This document shows, in pieces, positions 1-11,314 of a stretch of DNA of 64,000 nucleotides; within the stretch, counting starts at the first letter, position 1, and every line of letters begins with the position of its first letter. The stretch is from Enoplolaimus lenunculus (taxonomy: Eukaryota; Nematoda; Enoplea; Enoplida; Thoracostomopsidae). The stretch spans positions 1-64,000 of the forward strand of contig JASANG010001014.1 in assembly GCA_030248215.1 (NCBI GenBank), written 5' to 3'. The notes under the pieces were generated by a model. That model did no database searches and had not been told where the DNA came from. It worked only from the letters and a program-made list of their open reading frames with translations. The translations under genes were made by a program, and so were the position numbers.

Positions 1-86
1 TCCATGTGCGGTGGTGGGGTAGACCTCATAACCATCCGTGCGAATAAGCATGAAGTTCGTTGTGTGATATACCGGTGAATTAGTAT

Positions 87-883
87 CATGGTGCAACCGG
101 ATACCGAAAAATGACGGAGCCGGATAATCTAGTATCCGGCAGGAGCCGGAGCCAAATAATGAATTCAAATTAAATACTAGATTGCATTCAGGTATCAGAA
201 CGTAGCTTACAAACTTTCCTTCGTCGCTTAACGTACCCATAGTGTTACGTGACAAAGTTTTACATCTCACACCGATGCATTTTTAACACTTTAACAACGA
301 CCCTATTATACTCTTCAATGCTTTTGTAGAGCTACGTTCAGTTGCAATACTCATTTAGCTCATGTTCCCTTTAAGGGAAACCAGTTTTCTATAGGTCAAA
401 GGTGACAAAGATCAGGGATGGGTGTATCGGTCTCAATCTCAGCAAGTCTCGGTATTTGGCAAGTCTCGGTTTCTTGAGTCTCGGTGGTTTGAAACAGACT
501 CTAAAAATAATTTCTTTCGAAAATTTTATTTCGGTGATGACCAAAAGTTGACAGAGACCGAAACCTTTCATTTCCGGTCTCCACCCACCCCTGGCTTGGA
601 AACGTGAAATTATTTTTGCATACTTATTTATAAACCCATTTTTGCGCTGAATTTAGGCTTAGCCTTAGGAATAATAGAAATGTGCTGCTGATTTTTTAGC
701 GTTATTTTTACCCATCGCATGCAAAAATCTACATTACAAGTGTGACAGAAAAAAATATGTAAAAGAAGTCAGTCAGTTCGATGGTACTTGGCATAAATAC
801 GAATGATATAAATTTGTTGAAGTTTTTTAAAAATAATATCCGGCAAGTTAAAATACCGTATCCGGATATCCGGTTGCACCGCG
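87..883. mobile_element. hAT-like non-autonomous element, GGTGCAACCGG termini
   Basis: The termini are inverted: CATGGTGCAACCGGATA at the left, and the complement of CGCGGTGCAACCGGATA at the right. A perfect 8-bp target-site duplication, attagtat, lies at 79-86 and 884-891. TIRs of about 17 bp with an 8-bp duplication fit the hAT superfamily. The interior has ATATCC-type and GGCTCC-type words near the ends and no transposase frame. A second small element (413-593) sits inside it. Confidence 0.85.
413..593. mobile_element. 181-bp element with GTCTCGG words, nested in 87-883
   Basis: It starts CAGGGATGGGTGTATCGG and ends in the complement of CAGGGGTGGGTGGAGACCGG. The interior repeats AAGTCTCGG and GAGACCG words. 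It lies inside the larger GGTGCAACCGG element, so it inserted later or was carried along. No clear target duplication is visible. A related end is at 56765-56865. Confidence 0.65.
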
Positions 884-1142
884 ATTAGTATATATAGATA
901 TTATATTGTGTGAACGCTTGCGAATGCTTGCTTTTATCTCGTTTACACTACCAGTTTGAGGCAACTAGGTTTTATTTCGGGAGGGAATAGCTTTAACATG
1001 CGAACGCGCCGCAGCGCGAAAGTTTTTTTACCTCTATCGGTTATTCTATAACCTGTAAAAAAGTGCCTTTACTCGGGTTATCCCCAAAATTTCGAAGGAA
1101 TATAACTTTTCCCCCACTTGAATACCTCCAAAGTTTACTTGC

Positions 1143-4100
1143 CTAAAAGAAACATGTGGACGTCTTCGCTCTGGTATAAAATTTTGATTGTATCGCTCCC
1201 GATCATCCAAACTGCTCTGTCTTGGATACGCCGTGTTTCTTAAAATTGGTGTCCTTCCAGCTTGAACACCAGTTTCCGTAGTTGGATTATGGTGACCGGC
1301 TGTTGTAATAGTAGGAGGAGGTACATCAGTTTGATGTTGGTTTAGCGCTACGCCTTGGTTGGTGTGACCATGTGACCCGGGTGAAAAATGTGATAATGAA
1401 TTCAAAACATCTGCGTGGTTACCAGAATTGCCTGAAATTGTTTTAACCAAATATGACCAAGTCTAGTCGCAGAAGAATTTTTTAATTCTACTAACAGGCC
1501 AGGCAAGGTAAAAAATTTTCTATATGAGAAAATGACAAGATATTAAAGTTGACAGATCGCCTGGCAAGCGACCACATTTACTACTATACTGTACAAGAAT
1601 AATTACAAATTGTAGAAAATGTGCAATTATGTAGGATGGGTGGCGCTTAGAAATCGCAGGGGTCACTTCAGTGAATGAAGAAGCCTTGGCGATGCAATCC
1701 AGCATTACACCAATCTATGCATGCAGTAAGTGACCAGTAGACAGAGGCTGCCACAGAAGCGCCTTTTTGATTACAGGGATGGTGTTCTATTAGCAAAGGA
1801 CAAATGATATTCATGGTCAGCTTTTGAACGTACCAGAGCTAATAGTACGACGTCAACCGCTGTTGCTTGGTAACTTGTGATAAACTTTCGTTTGTTTCCG
1901 AACGACTTTTCTGAAGATAGAAGTATGATTCGTATTTTGCAGTAGTGCAATTATGGTTTCACATACAGGTTCTGTCCTCAGATCATGAAGAGATACGTAT
2001 TCCATGTTTAACACAAATTCAAATTGGATTAGCAATCAGTACCTTAGAGAAGTATACACTTACTATAGAATCGCAATAGAAATTTATTCCGAAACCGGTG
2101 CCGCATGAAAAAAGACTTTCAAAAAATTACCCCCGTGCACATTTTCATGGTGGTCCGATTTTCATAGTGAGGAACAGACGATGAATAAAGGTGGAACTTC
2201 ATTTGTGCGTTTTATGCCTGAGGTAAATGATTACAAATAAGGAATGCATTGCCAAAATTAAATCCGCTTCCATCTTACGGTACACATCTCAATGACGTTA
2301 TCTACCAAAAGAAAGGACGTTATATTCAGCACATTTATTCATTAAGCAGCTCCTAGTGAATCCTGCTGCAACCTTTGGCCGGATTGAAATGGGGTCATTT
2401 ATTATGCGGGTGTTAATGTTTCAATCCTATGTTGGCCGTAATAAACCGCGGGTAATGGGGTCATGTCTCAACACGACAGTGCTATGAGAATCGGACCCCC
2501 ATAGAAATGTGGGGTCTTTTCGGTTGCCCGCCCCCAGCCGGTGTTTGCCCAAAAATGGTGATTTAAAAATTTGTGTTTTTCTTATCACCATCTCCCCTGA
2601 TCATTCTGTGTCCAAATTTGAATTTTTAAAATTTAAGGTCCTAAAGCCTCCTTTAGGACTCAAAAAATGTTTGTCAAAAAGTTGGACAAGGTATAATATA
2701 CCATTCGACGTGGCATATAGAGCTGAGTCGAATGGTGTTAAATTTTCCATAATCACACGTCTGACTACGAGTTATGGTCTATATAACTTTTCGACAAAAA
2801 TTTTTGGGTCCCAAGGGAAAAGGACCTTAGTACCTTAAACTATCGAATTTTCAAAAATTAAATTTGGGCATTTAATGATTAGGGGAGGCTGTGAGAAGCC
2901 CAAATATGCAAAAAATTTCAAGGTCCAACCGTTTTGACGAAACGCCGGCTGGGGACCGGATAACCGAAAAGACTCAATGAATGCACAACGTATTTGTTTC
3001 AGAGCGCTCTGAGTTTGCATTATTCACGCTTAATGTAATTTCCCTATGCCAAATGCAATAAATGTGCGCTGAGAACTGGTATAGTTGTAATAAAACAGAT
3101 TTTGATTCCGATTCCGATTATATCTGTAATGTCCGAATCGGAATTACTTTAATCGAAATCAGAATTTCGTTTGCACTCTGCCATATCGATATCAAATGGA
3201 GCTGCAAAACGTAATAAAATTTCGCACTACGAGCAGTGTTTTGCATTCAAGAAACTTTCCTTGCGTAACGAGTAGTACGTACCTGAGAAGCTTCTAATAT
3301 TGCCGGATCAAACGGTAAGCCATTAAGTCCCAGTACAGGTTGAGGTGTTTCACAAACTGTCAAATCTTTGATATCAATTGCTTTAAATATAATATATTCG
3401 TAAATTTCTTCACGCGGCGAGACCGGCTTGTCAGTTGCACGATCCTCGGTTCCAAGGCATTTCACTAAAATATTACCCTTCTTCATTCAGTGCAGCAGAA
3501 AGCATTAAAACGTGAGAACTTGAGAAGCATTATTATTTGGCTACAATTATGTATGTATGCAATACTCATCAACTGTTTCTAGTTAAAATCTTGCGTGCCA
3601 AGAAGAAGTTATACTACTAATTCGGCGCTGCTTCGGCCAAGGAAAATTCAGGGAAACATTTTTGTGCAAATCGTTTGCTATATTCGCGCCTAGCTCATGC
3701 TTGGTGGGGCTACCAAACGTATGTATAATTTGACTTTTCGACACTCCTTCGTGACAAAAATGAATAAAAATGGGATTTTTACAAAAATTTTGGTATTTCC
3801 TCGTTCTCCTCAATGCGGCGGATCCGAAAATAGCAATTTCGAAACTTTTCTGCATTTTTTTTCGATTTATTTCATTTTATAACGGTACACCCTTATAATC
3901 GAAAAATATTTTTAAAGATACACAAATGAGATACTGTTTGACGCGCAAATTTCATGAAATCTTTTTTTAATTATATATGTATTTCAAAGCAATATTTTAT
4001 TTTAGTGTTTCAGGGGGGCTGAAGGCGTTCCTCCGCTTTCGATTGCAATTGTCGAACCGGTCCGCTAAAAACTACATTGGAGGAAAAAAGCAGGGCCGGT

Positions 4101-4576
4101 GCAGCCACTCCCACTAGGGAGGGGCCCCACCCTTTACCGGTTGAAACAAAAACCGCCTAAGCTTTAAAACGCGTCTGGCTTCTCGCTCGCTCCGCACGTC
4201 AGTTTGGGGGCCCCACCCTGAAGTATTGGGGGCCCCACCCTGAAGTATTGGGGAGCCTTCACCCCTGTTTTTCAAAAACAGTGCCGGAGTGGCGCCTGCA
4301 ATGAACGCAATTTATGTACTAAATACAAATTTTCGGTTTTGATACCTGATGCAGCGGCCTAGTTTGGGTGCCACCCCTCAGATCCACTTGTTGCTCAAAA
4401 CTTGTTAACTCGTTCTTCAGTGTCAATTCGTCAAAATCCGTACCTTTCGCCAACGCAATCGTCGCTTGTTTGGTGTCGACAGTATACAAAATTCCTTCGT
4501 ATCGAATTTGGCATTTTGACGTGATGCTTATCCGACTGCCTAAATACGGCACTGATTCATTGTTTCCACTTGCCAT
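1143..4576 (-). CDS. LSM14: LSM14 homologue, second copy, partial and probably broken
   Basis: Mirror copy of the start of the gene at 28632. Visible coding exons are complement(4444..4576), complement(3283..3464) and complement(1143..1431). The first two encode the LSm14 domain ([40 protein letters not shown]). The third is the Gln/Asn/His-rich linker and ends at a GC donor. In the right-arm copy a 16-nt microexon joins exons 2 and 3 in frame. Here about 65 bp covering that microexon and its acceptor are missing near 1500, so direct joining of exon 2 (phase 0) to the next exon (needs phase 1) shifts the frame. Later exons would lie upstream of position 1, if they exist. Introns hold a long-TIR element (2510-2976) and GATTCC-word remnants near 3100-3150. 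Confidence 0.7.
2510..2976. mobile_element. Long-TIR fold-back element, Merlin-like termini (left copy)
   Basis: About 465 bp made mostly of two inverted halves of roughly 150-200 bp. The ends read GGGGTCTTTTCGGTTGCCC and, inverted, GAGTCTTTTCGGTTATCC. Both halves share CAGCCGG then GTTTG/CGTTTC, then TATTTGGGCTTCTC-like and TTTAGGAC-like blocks. The same halves border the transposase remnant at 59940-61945, so this looks like a non-autonomous derivative. It lies in an LSM14 intron. Confidence 0.65.
4091..4267. mobile_element. 177-bp GC-rich element with CAGGG ends (left copy)
   Basis: It begins CAGGGCCGGTGCAGCCACTC and ends in the complement of CAGGGGTGAAGGCTCCCC. It contains two tandem copies of a roughly 24-bp unit around ggggccccaccctgaagtat. 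It is much more GC-rich than its surroundings. The TIRs match only partly and no target duplication is visible, so its class is uncertain. It lies in intron 1 of LSM14, just inside exon 1. Confidence 0.4.
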
Positions 4577-4816
4577 TGAAAGTTCTCAGCACAAATTGAA
4601 ATCAATTCCAACAACGCCAAAAACCATAAACAACCAAAATTTCACTGATAATATACAGAAAAAACCCAAAACAAGCCTGCAGACAAATTTCAGTAAACCG
4701 AGCAGGATAACGAAAAATTGGTTCTGTGCGCAAATCGCTAAATTTAACTGCAAATATTCCTTAACAAATACTTGTCGTAGCTAAAGCTTGAACCACATAA
4801 GAACGATTTGCATATT

Positions 4817-5086
4817 CTACCTTATTTGCATATAAGTATGAACCAGATTTTCACAACTTAAGAATGTAAAACGATCTTTAGCTAAAACCTGACGCAAACA
4901 TTCATAGATACGGGACACACCCAAGGTTGCCCAATTGAAAGATACAGCACAGGACTGATTATGTCTATTATTTTGCAAAACCAAGAGTGGATGATCACTC
5001 TTTTTGACCAGCGTCCGCACTGGGAACATTCTTTGCATTTCTACGGAGTTGTGGGCAAATTTTGACAAACAACGAATCAGGCTCAT
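4817..5086 (-). CDS. Unidentified small ORF, 89 aa, conserved in both arms (left copy)
   Basis: Open from an ATG for 89 codons, about 240 bp upstream of the LSM14 start and on the same strand. The N-terminus (MSLIRCLSKFAHNSVEMQRM) is basic and Ser-rich, like a mitochondrial presequence. The middle contains GVSRIYECLRQVLAKDRF. I do not recognise the family. It is identical in the two arms, which says little because most of the arm is identical. It could be a first exon, a small gene or chance. Confidence 0.25.
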   Translation of the reverse strand: MSLIRCLSKFAHNSVEMQRMFPVRTLVKKSDHPLLVLQNNRHNQSCAVSFNWATLGVSRIYECLRQVLAKDRFTFLSCENLVHTYMQIR

Positions 5087-5895
5087 GGGCAGATCAACCT
5101 GCTGCTAGAGGGAGCGTTAAAATTTTTTCGGACGGGCATGCCAGGATTACAAATGACATACAAGGTACCTACAAGTGAGGTTGACAGTTTTCGGAGGAGG
5201 GGAGCAAAGCCCCGTCTTACCTGCTCTAGCTACGATTTGCATTGAAACTTGTATACTCGCATGCAGCGGGTAAAAACGTAACGCTTGCTGGTTGGTACAT
5301 TTGTAGCCAAACTTACATAAGCTGCATGCTCATGATAGAGATCACACACCTTAACGGGAAAAGTGGCTGGAAAATTTACTGGCGGCTTGAATCCAAACCA
5401 CCCGATATATACTTACTCCCTTTAAATATTGGGCAGGATACAGATGCGTCGAGAGAAAAATATTTTTATACAGTCATATCAGAAGAAAAAATGGGAAATG
5501 TCATAAAGTTGCACAAAACAAATGGTTTATGTAACATTGTAGAGCGTTCCATTAGCTTGAGCCTAGTCCTAAGCCTAATGGTGGCGCTACACTTTACTGT
5601 GTCGGACGCCACCGCGCGCCGCAAGGCAAAATCTATTTGTTTGCTTGAGACAATTTTTAATAAACAAATTTTATTGTGCCACGAGGCGGCGTCCGGCGAC
5701 GAGCGGCGAGTATTGTACAACTCAAACAGTAAAATTTTATATATAACATTAAGCTCTCCAATCCATTATGGCTTTAAAACGGGAGGTTCTTCAAGGCAAC
5801 ATGGGGAAAAGTATATATGTATTAGAATATACGCAAGATATCCGAAAAATAAAAAACAACCATCTGAACAATTGCAATACAACTAGCAAAAAGAA
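5087..5895. other. Intergenic between the unknown ORF and the F-box gene (left)
   Basis: No supported gene. A 214-codon frame (5242-5886, +) runs antisense to this interval but has no recognisable domain and crosses a GC-rich inverted pair at about 5590-5711 (gtcggacgccaccgcgcgcc and its partner around gcggcgtccggcgacg). That pair looks like a very small TIR element. A related GTGGCGCTA-type end occurs near 44955-45010. Confidence 0.4.
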
Positions 5896-7332
5896 TTAAG
5901 AAACTGTAACATAGACGATATCACATTTCAATAGATATTCTTCGACTTTAGTAATATTTCGTTCGGCGACGTGCACCACTTCATCAACACAGAGCGAATT
6001 TAATTGAAAAACTACTGGCCAACGCGTTTCATTTAAACATAACACCCACATTTCAGGCAATTTCATGCGAGCTATTGCTACCTCGCTAGCGTAGCCATCA
6101 ATATTATCAAAACTGTCCAATATAGTGGGCCTAATATCCATGTACCGCAACGATGGACACTCGCAAGGCGATTCGTACATTATTCGAAACGGATTGACAG
6201 AATCGTTAAGTCCAATGCTTAAAAATTTTAACTTTGTCAAATTATTCCAAATTAACTTAAATATCGACTCTGAGGTAAAGTACGCACAGTGCGTCAGGTC
6301 TAATTGTGTCAAATTTGATGAGAAATTGATGCAAATTTCTTCTAAACAACGATCAGACAGCTGTGATACATTCGACATGTCTAAAAATAACCATCGGCGC
6401 ATGCGTGCCGTACGAAACAACTGTATTAATCCCAATTCGGTTGTATTTGTAGTAGAATAAATGTGCACAAATTGTAACGATACAATACCGGCAATGCATT
6501 GTAAAGCAGCATCAGATAAATATTTACAATCATATAGTGCAATACGCTTTAGACTCGTTAAACTTACAATTGCTTCAAACCCACGGTTCGAAATCGAACC
6601 ACAACTAAACGATAGTTCCTTCAAAGTTGTTCCGAATTCACGGACCACTAGTTCCAATATTTCATCATCCAGAGATGCACTGCAGCAAGTTACATGTAAT
6701 GCATACAATTTAGAGTTTTGAATTAATTTCAATGCCTGGAATAAGGCGTCACGTTCAAACGATTCAACAAAATTTAACTGAAATTGCTTTAAATCATGCC
6801 AACCTTTCGTCAATGTAACCAGCGCTCGATCACAAATATCGCTACAATGCGTCAGATTTATTGTTTCAACTTTTGGACAAATGCCAACTAATTTACAAAT
6901 CAATTCATAATTAAAAAATTCAAACGTTCTAACGTCTAACACGACAAGCCGTTCAAAATTAACGGTCACCGGGAAATGACTGAAGTGAAGCTCAACAGGA
7001 AACGAGATAAACCGCTGACCATTATACAAAATTGACTGTACAACTTTTGAGTGCCGCACTAATAGCGACAAAAATGATACTAAACCTTCAAACGATTTAC
7101 AACAACACCGTCGCATATGAATTTTTGTCCATAATGAGCCATGAGAAGTTGCAACAGATTGCCAATGCTTACAAACGCGAACAATATGACCAGTTATTTC
7201 TTCCGGCATGAAAAATGAAAAAATGACACACAGCACATCAGACGGAAGCTCGTTCAACTGCATTTTGTATTTACTAGTATTAACTATACAACAGTTCGTT
7301 AAAGCAGACAAAATCTTAAACATCGTATACAT
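5896..7332 (-). CDS. F-box/LRR protein, intronless (left copy)
   Basis: Single-exon gene of about 478 aa, identical in protein to the copy at 25876. The F-box lies near the N-terminus (LPSDVLCVIFSFFMPEEITG, then VCKHWQSVA) and should bind SKP1. It is followed by degenerate leucine-rich repeats of the C-x-N/D-L-T-H-C type (TINLTHCSDICDRALVTL, QLDLTHCAYFTSESIFKL) that would choose the substrate of an SCF ubiquitin ligase. The most likely start is the ATG at 7263 (MQLNELPSD), because the F-box follows at once. An upstream ATG at 7332 is also in frame, and in this arm the frame stays open to 7401 because a small difference at the edge of the element at 7392 alters the sequence there. It is transcribed away from the palindrome spacer. 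Confidence 0.85.
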   Translation of the reverse strand: MYTMFKILSALTNCCIVNTSKYKMQLNELPSDVLCVIFSFFMPEEITGHIVRVCKHWQSVATSHGSLWTKIHMRRCCCKSFEGLVSFLSLLVRHSKVVQSILYNGQRFISFPVELHFSHFPVTVNFERLVVLDVRTFEFFNYELICKLVGICPKVETINLTHCSDICDRALVTLTKGWHDLKQFQLNFVESFERDALFQALKLIQNSKLYALHVTCCSASLDDEILELVVREFGTTLKELSFSCGSISNRGFEAIVSLTSLKRIALYDCKYLSDAALQCIAGIVSLQFVHIYSTTNTTELGLIQLFRTARMRRWLFLDMSNVSQLSDRCLEEICINFSSNLTQLDLTHCAYFTSESIFKLIWNNLTKLKFLSIGLNDSVNPFRIMYESPCECPSLRYMDIRPTILDSFDNIDGYASEVAIARMKLPEMWVLCLNETRWPVVFQLNSLCVDEVVHVAERNITKVEEYLLKCDIVYVTVS

Positions 7333-7391
7333 GTTCAAAAAGAAACAAAGTTCGAAAAGGTCAATAAACGAAATTTCCCAAAGCCATAACT

Positions 7392-7480
7392 CAGGGTACA
7401 ACCGAAGGCCTGCCTCTGATTCAGGCAGAAAATCTACTTCCTGCTCTGGAATAATTCTTGCTGGAGGTTCCGGCTATTTA
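7392..7480. mobile_element. Remnant of a GGCTCC-word hAT-like element (left copy)
   Basis: One end only: CAGGGTACAACCGAAGGC followed by decayed CTC/CCGG words ending near GGAGGTTCCGGC. It matches one end of the 14133-14535 element. It abuts the 5' end of the F-box gene. In the right arm the terminal bases have changed. Confidence 0.55.
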
Positions 7481-7919
7481 TGGTAGTGAAATTTTTCGTG
7501 TTTTTTTAAAATTAGTAATTCATTTGACACTAAACAAAATTTTTGCCACCACTTCGCAAATTGTTGTTCAAACTGAACAATCATGATCATTTTTATTATA
7601 CATTTTTGTTTCACCTAGGTGCACGTACGTGCGTTCTGTATATCACTGCACTGCGTGTGCTACATATATAACCCTTTTTTGCTTTGCGTCGTCTCTATGC
7701 TGCATAAAATACTTAGTCGGAAACGTAATTGGAATTCAATTTTCTCACCGGAACCGGAATTTTTATGTACTTTTGTTGGTTTTGGTAGTACTTTTGATAG
7801 GTAAAACAATGTGATTTCATTTCCTTTCACAGTTGGCGGGGCCAATGTATAGCACAGGGACTTCCCAGTTTCCAAGGTGAAAACTTATGAGCATCAGCGC
7901 ATCCACTCCTGTATGACGG

Positions 7920-8680
7920 CTAGGAATTCCGCTGGTTTGGTAGAGAAAATTACAAGCATAATTTTGGCTGAGAAAACTGAAAAATTTAGATATCTAAATA
8001 TTCCCTAGTTCGGTGGGGAAAGATAAAGCTTAAGCCGACGTTAGGAAACCAGGAAATGCTGAAAAGCTTAACGTATAGGTTTTCTCTATCTAAAAATTAA
8101 ACGTATATATATGTTTTCTTTAGCTTTGGTATGAAAGAACAGTTTGGTTGGTCTGGCTAGAAAATTGGGATGTGTGGTTCGGTTCGGAAATCAGGAATGT
8201 TGAAATTTCAAGTCTCGGTATGATTCATACGGTTGGCAGGGAATGTTATAAGTGTAGGCTCAGAAACCGTAAAAGTGGAAAATTTGAACGCGTGTTTTCA
8301 ATTGGTTTGGTAGAAAAGTCTGAAGCATAGGTTTTGTTTAGAAAACGGAAAAATTAAAGCGTATAGGTTTTCTTTGGTTGGATAGAAAATTTCGGAACCT
8401 CAGGTTTTGTTTACAAAACGAGAAAAGTAGAAAAATTAAACACCTAAATTTTCCCAGCCAACATTATACTTGTGATTGTTCATACCAAACCAGCGGCATT
8501 CCTAGCCGTCATACAGGAGTGGCTACGCTTACGATTTCCCTATATACTAAACTATAAAAAATAGGCGTTTGAATTTTCCACTTGACCGTTTTCCAAAGAA
8601 ATTTTACGGTCCAAATTTTCCCTACAAAACTGAGAATATCTAGGCGTTTGAATTCTGACAATTATGTAGTTTTCCCTTGC
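7920..8680. repeat. Degenerate tandem repeats, roughly 90-100 bp unit (left)
   Basis: The stretch repeats a loose unit: GGTTTGGTAGAGAAAAT, a variable part, TAGGTTTTGTTTAGAAAACG, AAAAATTAAACGTATAGG. At least six poorly matched copies can be followed. A block around agccgtcatacaggagtgg occurs at both ends of it in opposite orientation. No coding frame. Confidence 0.6.
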
Positions 8681-8789
8681 TACTTACTACGTAAATGTGA
8701 GAGGAAGTAACTTTTTCAGTTGTAAACACAAAATGCTTTGCTTTCCTGTTCTGAAACTTGTTTCTTGTACGAAAATTTTTCTTCAATTT

Positions 8790-9250
8790 TGCGAGAAATT
8801 CCTCAGGGGGGGTGCCGCCGACACTACGATTTGAAAGGATACTGAGGCAGAATAGGGGCTGCCACCCCCCAAGCCCAATAGCATTTCTGATCTTTACATG
8901 GGACGAAACCGCTAAAATTACTAAAATAGTTTTTCACAGGTTGCTGCTTCAGTATGAGAACCCGTTAGTGCGGGGGGGGGGGGGGTGGAAAGCTGGCTTT
9001 CAGCAGCCCATATCCTACTAATTATCTTTTCATATCGCCGGGGCGTCCCACAATTGGCCTTAATAAACATGAAAGACTGTAACGTGGGGGCGGAGGAAGT
9101 TTTTCATTGTGGTGGAATGGAGCAGCGGCACCCCCACTCCATCCTGCTTTCAGTATCCCTTCAAATCGCAGGGTGTCCCACGATTGGTCTTAAGATACAT
9201 GAAAGGTTGTGGCGCGGGGAAACGTTTCCATTGTGGGGGGAAACTACAAA
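8790..9250. repeat. Tandem repeat with G/C-rich runs, about 125-bp unit (left)
   Basis: Two good units and one weaker one. Each has gtcccacaattggccttaat or a variant, then catgaaagactgt, a GTGGGGG-type G run, and a cattgtggtgg block. A run of about 14 G lies near 8973-8986. The block gatctttacatggg recurs near 35358 in unique sequence. The region separates the two parts of the degenerate AT-rich repeat. Confidence 0.6.
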
Positions 9251-9252
9251 AT

Positions 9253-9523
9253 TGCTTGAATCCCAAGTTTTAAATTTTTAACTTTTCCCGTTTTCCAAAA
9301 AAAACCTATTGTTCAGGTTTGCCTTAGGAACTCAGGGTAAATCATATACGTTTAAGTTTTACACATTTCCCGCTTTCTAAACAAAACATATGCTTCAGAT
9401 TTTACGTACCAACCCGGGGATAATCTAAGCGTTTAAATTTTCCACTTTTCCAGTTATTTAAACAAGCTTTACACTACAGATTTTCTCTACCGAACCAGGG
9501 AATATCCTACTTTATCCAGGCTT
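9253..9523. repeat. Degenerate AT-rich repeats, second block (left)
   Basis: Same loose unit as 7920-8680, with phrases such as tttaaattttccacttttcc, aacaaaacatatgcttcaga and tctctaccgaaccaggg. About three units are visible. It ends where the first SINE begins. Confidence 0.55.
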
Positions 9524-9528
9524 ATTAA

Positions 9529-9687
9529 CCGTTTCTCACATGAATATTTTCTGTTTTCCCTGAGACCTGCTTTTATGCTAGGATTCGAACTCCCGTGACT
9601 GCAGTGGGAGGCGTATACCATCACCACCAGCTATAGGAGCTTGACGCTCGAGCCCGAGGGGGCTCTCACGTCTTGTGGTGATTTAGT
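9529..9687 (-). mobile_element. tRNA-Gly-like SINE, copy B (left)
   Basis: About 160 bp. Read on the minus strand it has an A-box-like TAGCTGGTGGTGATGG, the anticodon-region phrase CGCCTCCCAC typical of tRNA-Gly(CCC), and a B box GAGTTCGAATCC. The acceptor stem does not pair, so it is tRNA-derived and not a working tRNA. A GAGCCC-CCTC-GGGCTC hairpin precedes the A box. A second copy lies 135 bp away in the same orientation. Confidence 0.7.
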
Positions 9688-9822
9688 ACTATGCATACGT
9701 GTTGCAATTGTTAAACACGTTGCGATATATATTATTTTATATATACACTGCTCTGAGTTGCCTATAGGCAACTCAATGTGAGAAGGGGTTATAGATAGTA
9801 AACTGAATATTTTTCGCTTAGT

Positions 9823-9981
9823 CGTTTCTCACATGAATATTTTCTATTTCCCCTGAGACCTACATTTATGTTAGGATTCGAACTCCAGTGACTGGAGTGG
9901 GAGGCGTATACCATCACCACTCAGCTATAGGAGCTTGACGCTCGAGCCCGAGGGGGCTCTCACGTCGTGTGGTGATTTAGT
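9823..9981 (-). mobile_element. tRNA-Gly-like SINE, copy A (left)
   Basis: Same element as copy B with an intact A box (TAGCTGAGTGGTGATGG) and B box (GAGTTCGAATCC). Between the copies, a 22-bp perfect palindrome (TGAGTTGCC-TATA-GGCAACTCA) sits at 9754-9775. The two copies share head and tail, so they are independent insertions or a local duplication. Confidence 0.7.
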
Positions 9982-10413
9982 TCCACTTGTCTTGTGATTT
10001 TTCCTACCAAACTAGCGGAGTTCCTAGCCGTCATATATAGGAATGGATAGTAATAGCAGCGCCGCCCTTCTGGGCATACCTTTTCCACTTTTAAAAACGG
10101 GAAGCTCCGTGCTATACACGGGTCGTTTGTAGTTGGCGTACGTGTAAGTTTCCTGCAAAATGTAAGTTTACGTATACTTTGATTCATTTTGGCTTTTTCA
10201 TTGATTAAAAAGGTCAATCTCAACGGCGCGCCGAGGCACTTCAATTGATGTGCGCCGTAAAACGAATTAAATACTGAAAATTGACAACCGATTTGTTTCC
10301 ATTTATTCGACACCACCCCAAAACTCAATACGCACTGCTTCAAAACTCTAAAATACAGCAAACAAAAGAATTCACAGACCTACTCTTCATAAAAACGAGC
10401 CACACATATTATA
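9982..10413. other. Intergenic downstream of ZFAND2 (left)
   Basis: A 133-codon frame on the minus strand (9960-10361) has no domain and overlaps SINE sequence. I treat it as chance. No other gene is visible. Confidence 0.4.
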
Positions 10414-10419
10414 TTTATT
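10414..10419 (-). terminator. Poly(A) signal of ZFAND2 (left copy)
   Basis: AATAAA on the minus strand, about 900 bp past the ZFAND2 stop. The interval 10420-11314 has no frame and reads as a long 3' UTR. Earlier cleavage is possible. Confidence 0.45.
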
Positions 10420-11314
10420 CCAGACAAACAACAAATATACAATAAACCACCTAGAAGTCGACAGCCATAACGTTAAAATAACAGGTTGTTAGCCATAAGA
10501 TCGACCAAGTTCAAAACAAAATTTACAAGCTTAAGCTTGAACATGAATCTTAGACTAAACCTGAAGTTCAGACTAAGAACGCTTAGATTGCGGATAAATA
10601 ATATGATAACGAAATTTTAAAGAAAGAAAAATAATCCCGAAGGTTGCACATACGTCTGATGTAAGCCCAACAATTTGGTACCATGCTTTTAGAAAAAACT
10701 ATAGAACGTCCACATCAGCGATTTTGCAACAAAATAATAGCCTATTGGACAGGGACACTTTACACATGCCAAACTATATGACAATAGTACCTGTGTAACT
10801 AACTAGCGTGAAATGGATAAGCACTACATGCTGTGCCAAACAGAACAATAAATTAAAGTACTTCAAAACCAGTGTTACAACTCTAACTTAACAAAATTAT
10901 TATGAACCGTAAGTAATGCACACAAGCAATTTGAATTTACTCGGTACATCACTGCAGCGGCACAAAACTATGTAATGTGCATCAGTTTAAACACAAGTAC
11001 ACTATGGTTTAGATTGTTGCGTGTTCCAATGCAAAATAGCAAATCAGCGAACGATTATCTAAACACAAGTCATTGAAAGATTGCAAGTTAATTGTTGTGT
11101 TTTAACAGCTAATGTCCACATACGTTAAAGATCAGCTCAGTTAAGTCAATAGTTATAGAAACTTCAGAAGCTGCCATATCTAAAAGTTTCAATGTTCAAG
11201 ACATGCAGTATCTCAAGACTTCAAAATTTATTTTTGTACATATAGGGAGCAATCTGTAAAATTATGCCAACCAAAATAGAAATATACAGGTAATACACAA
11301 TACTGGTACTTTAA

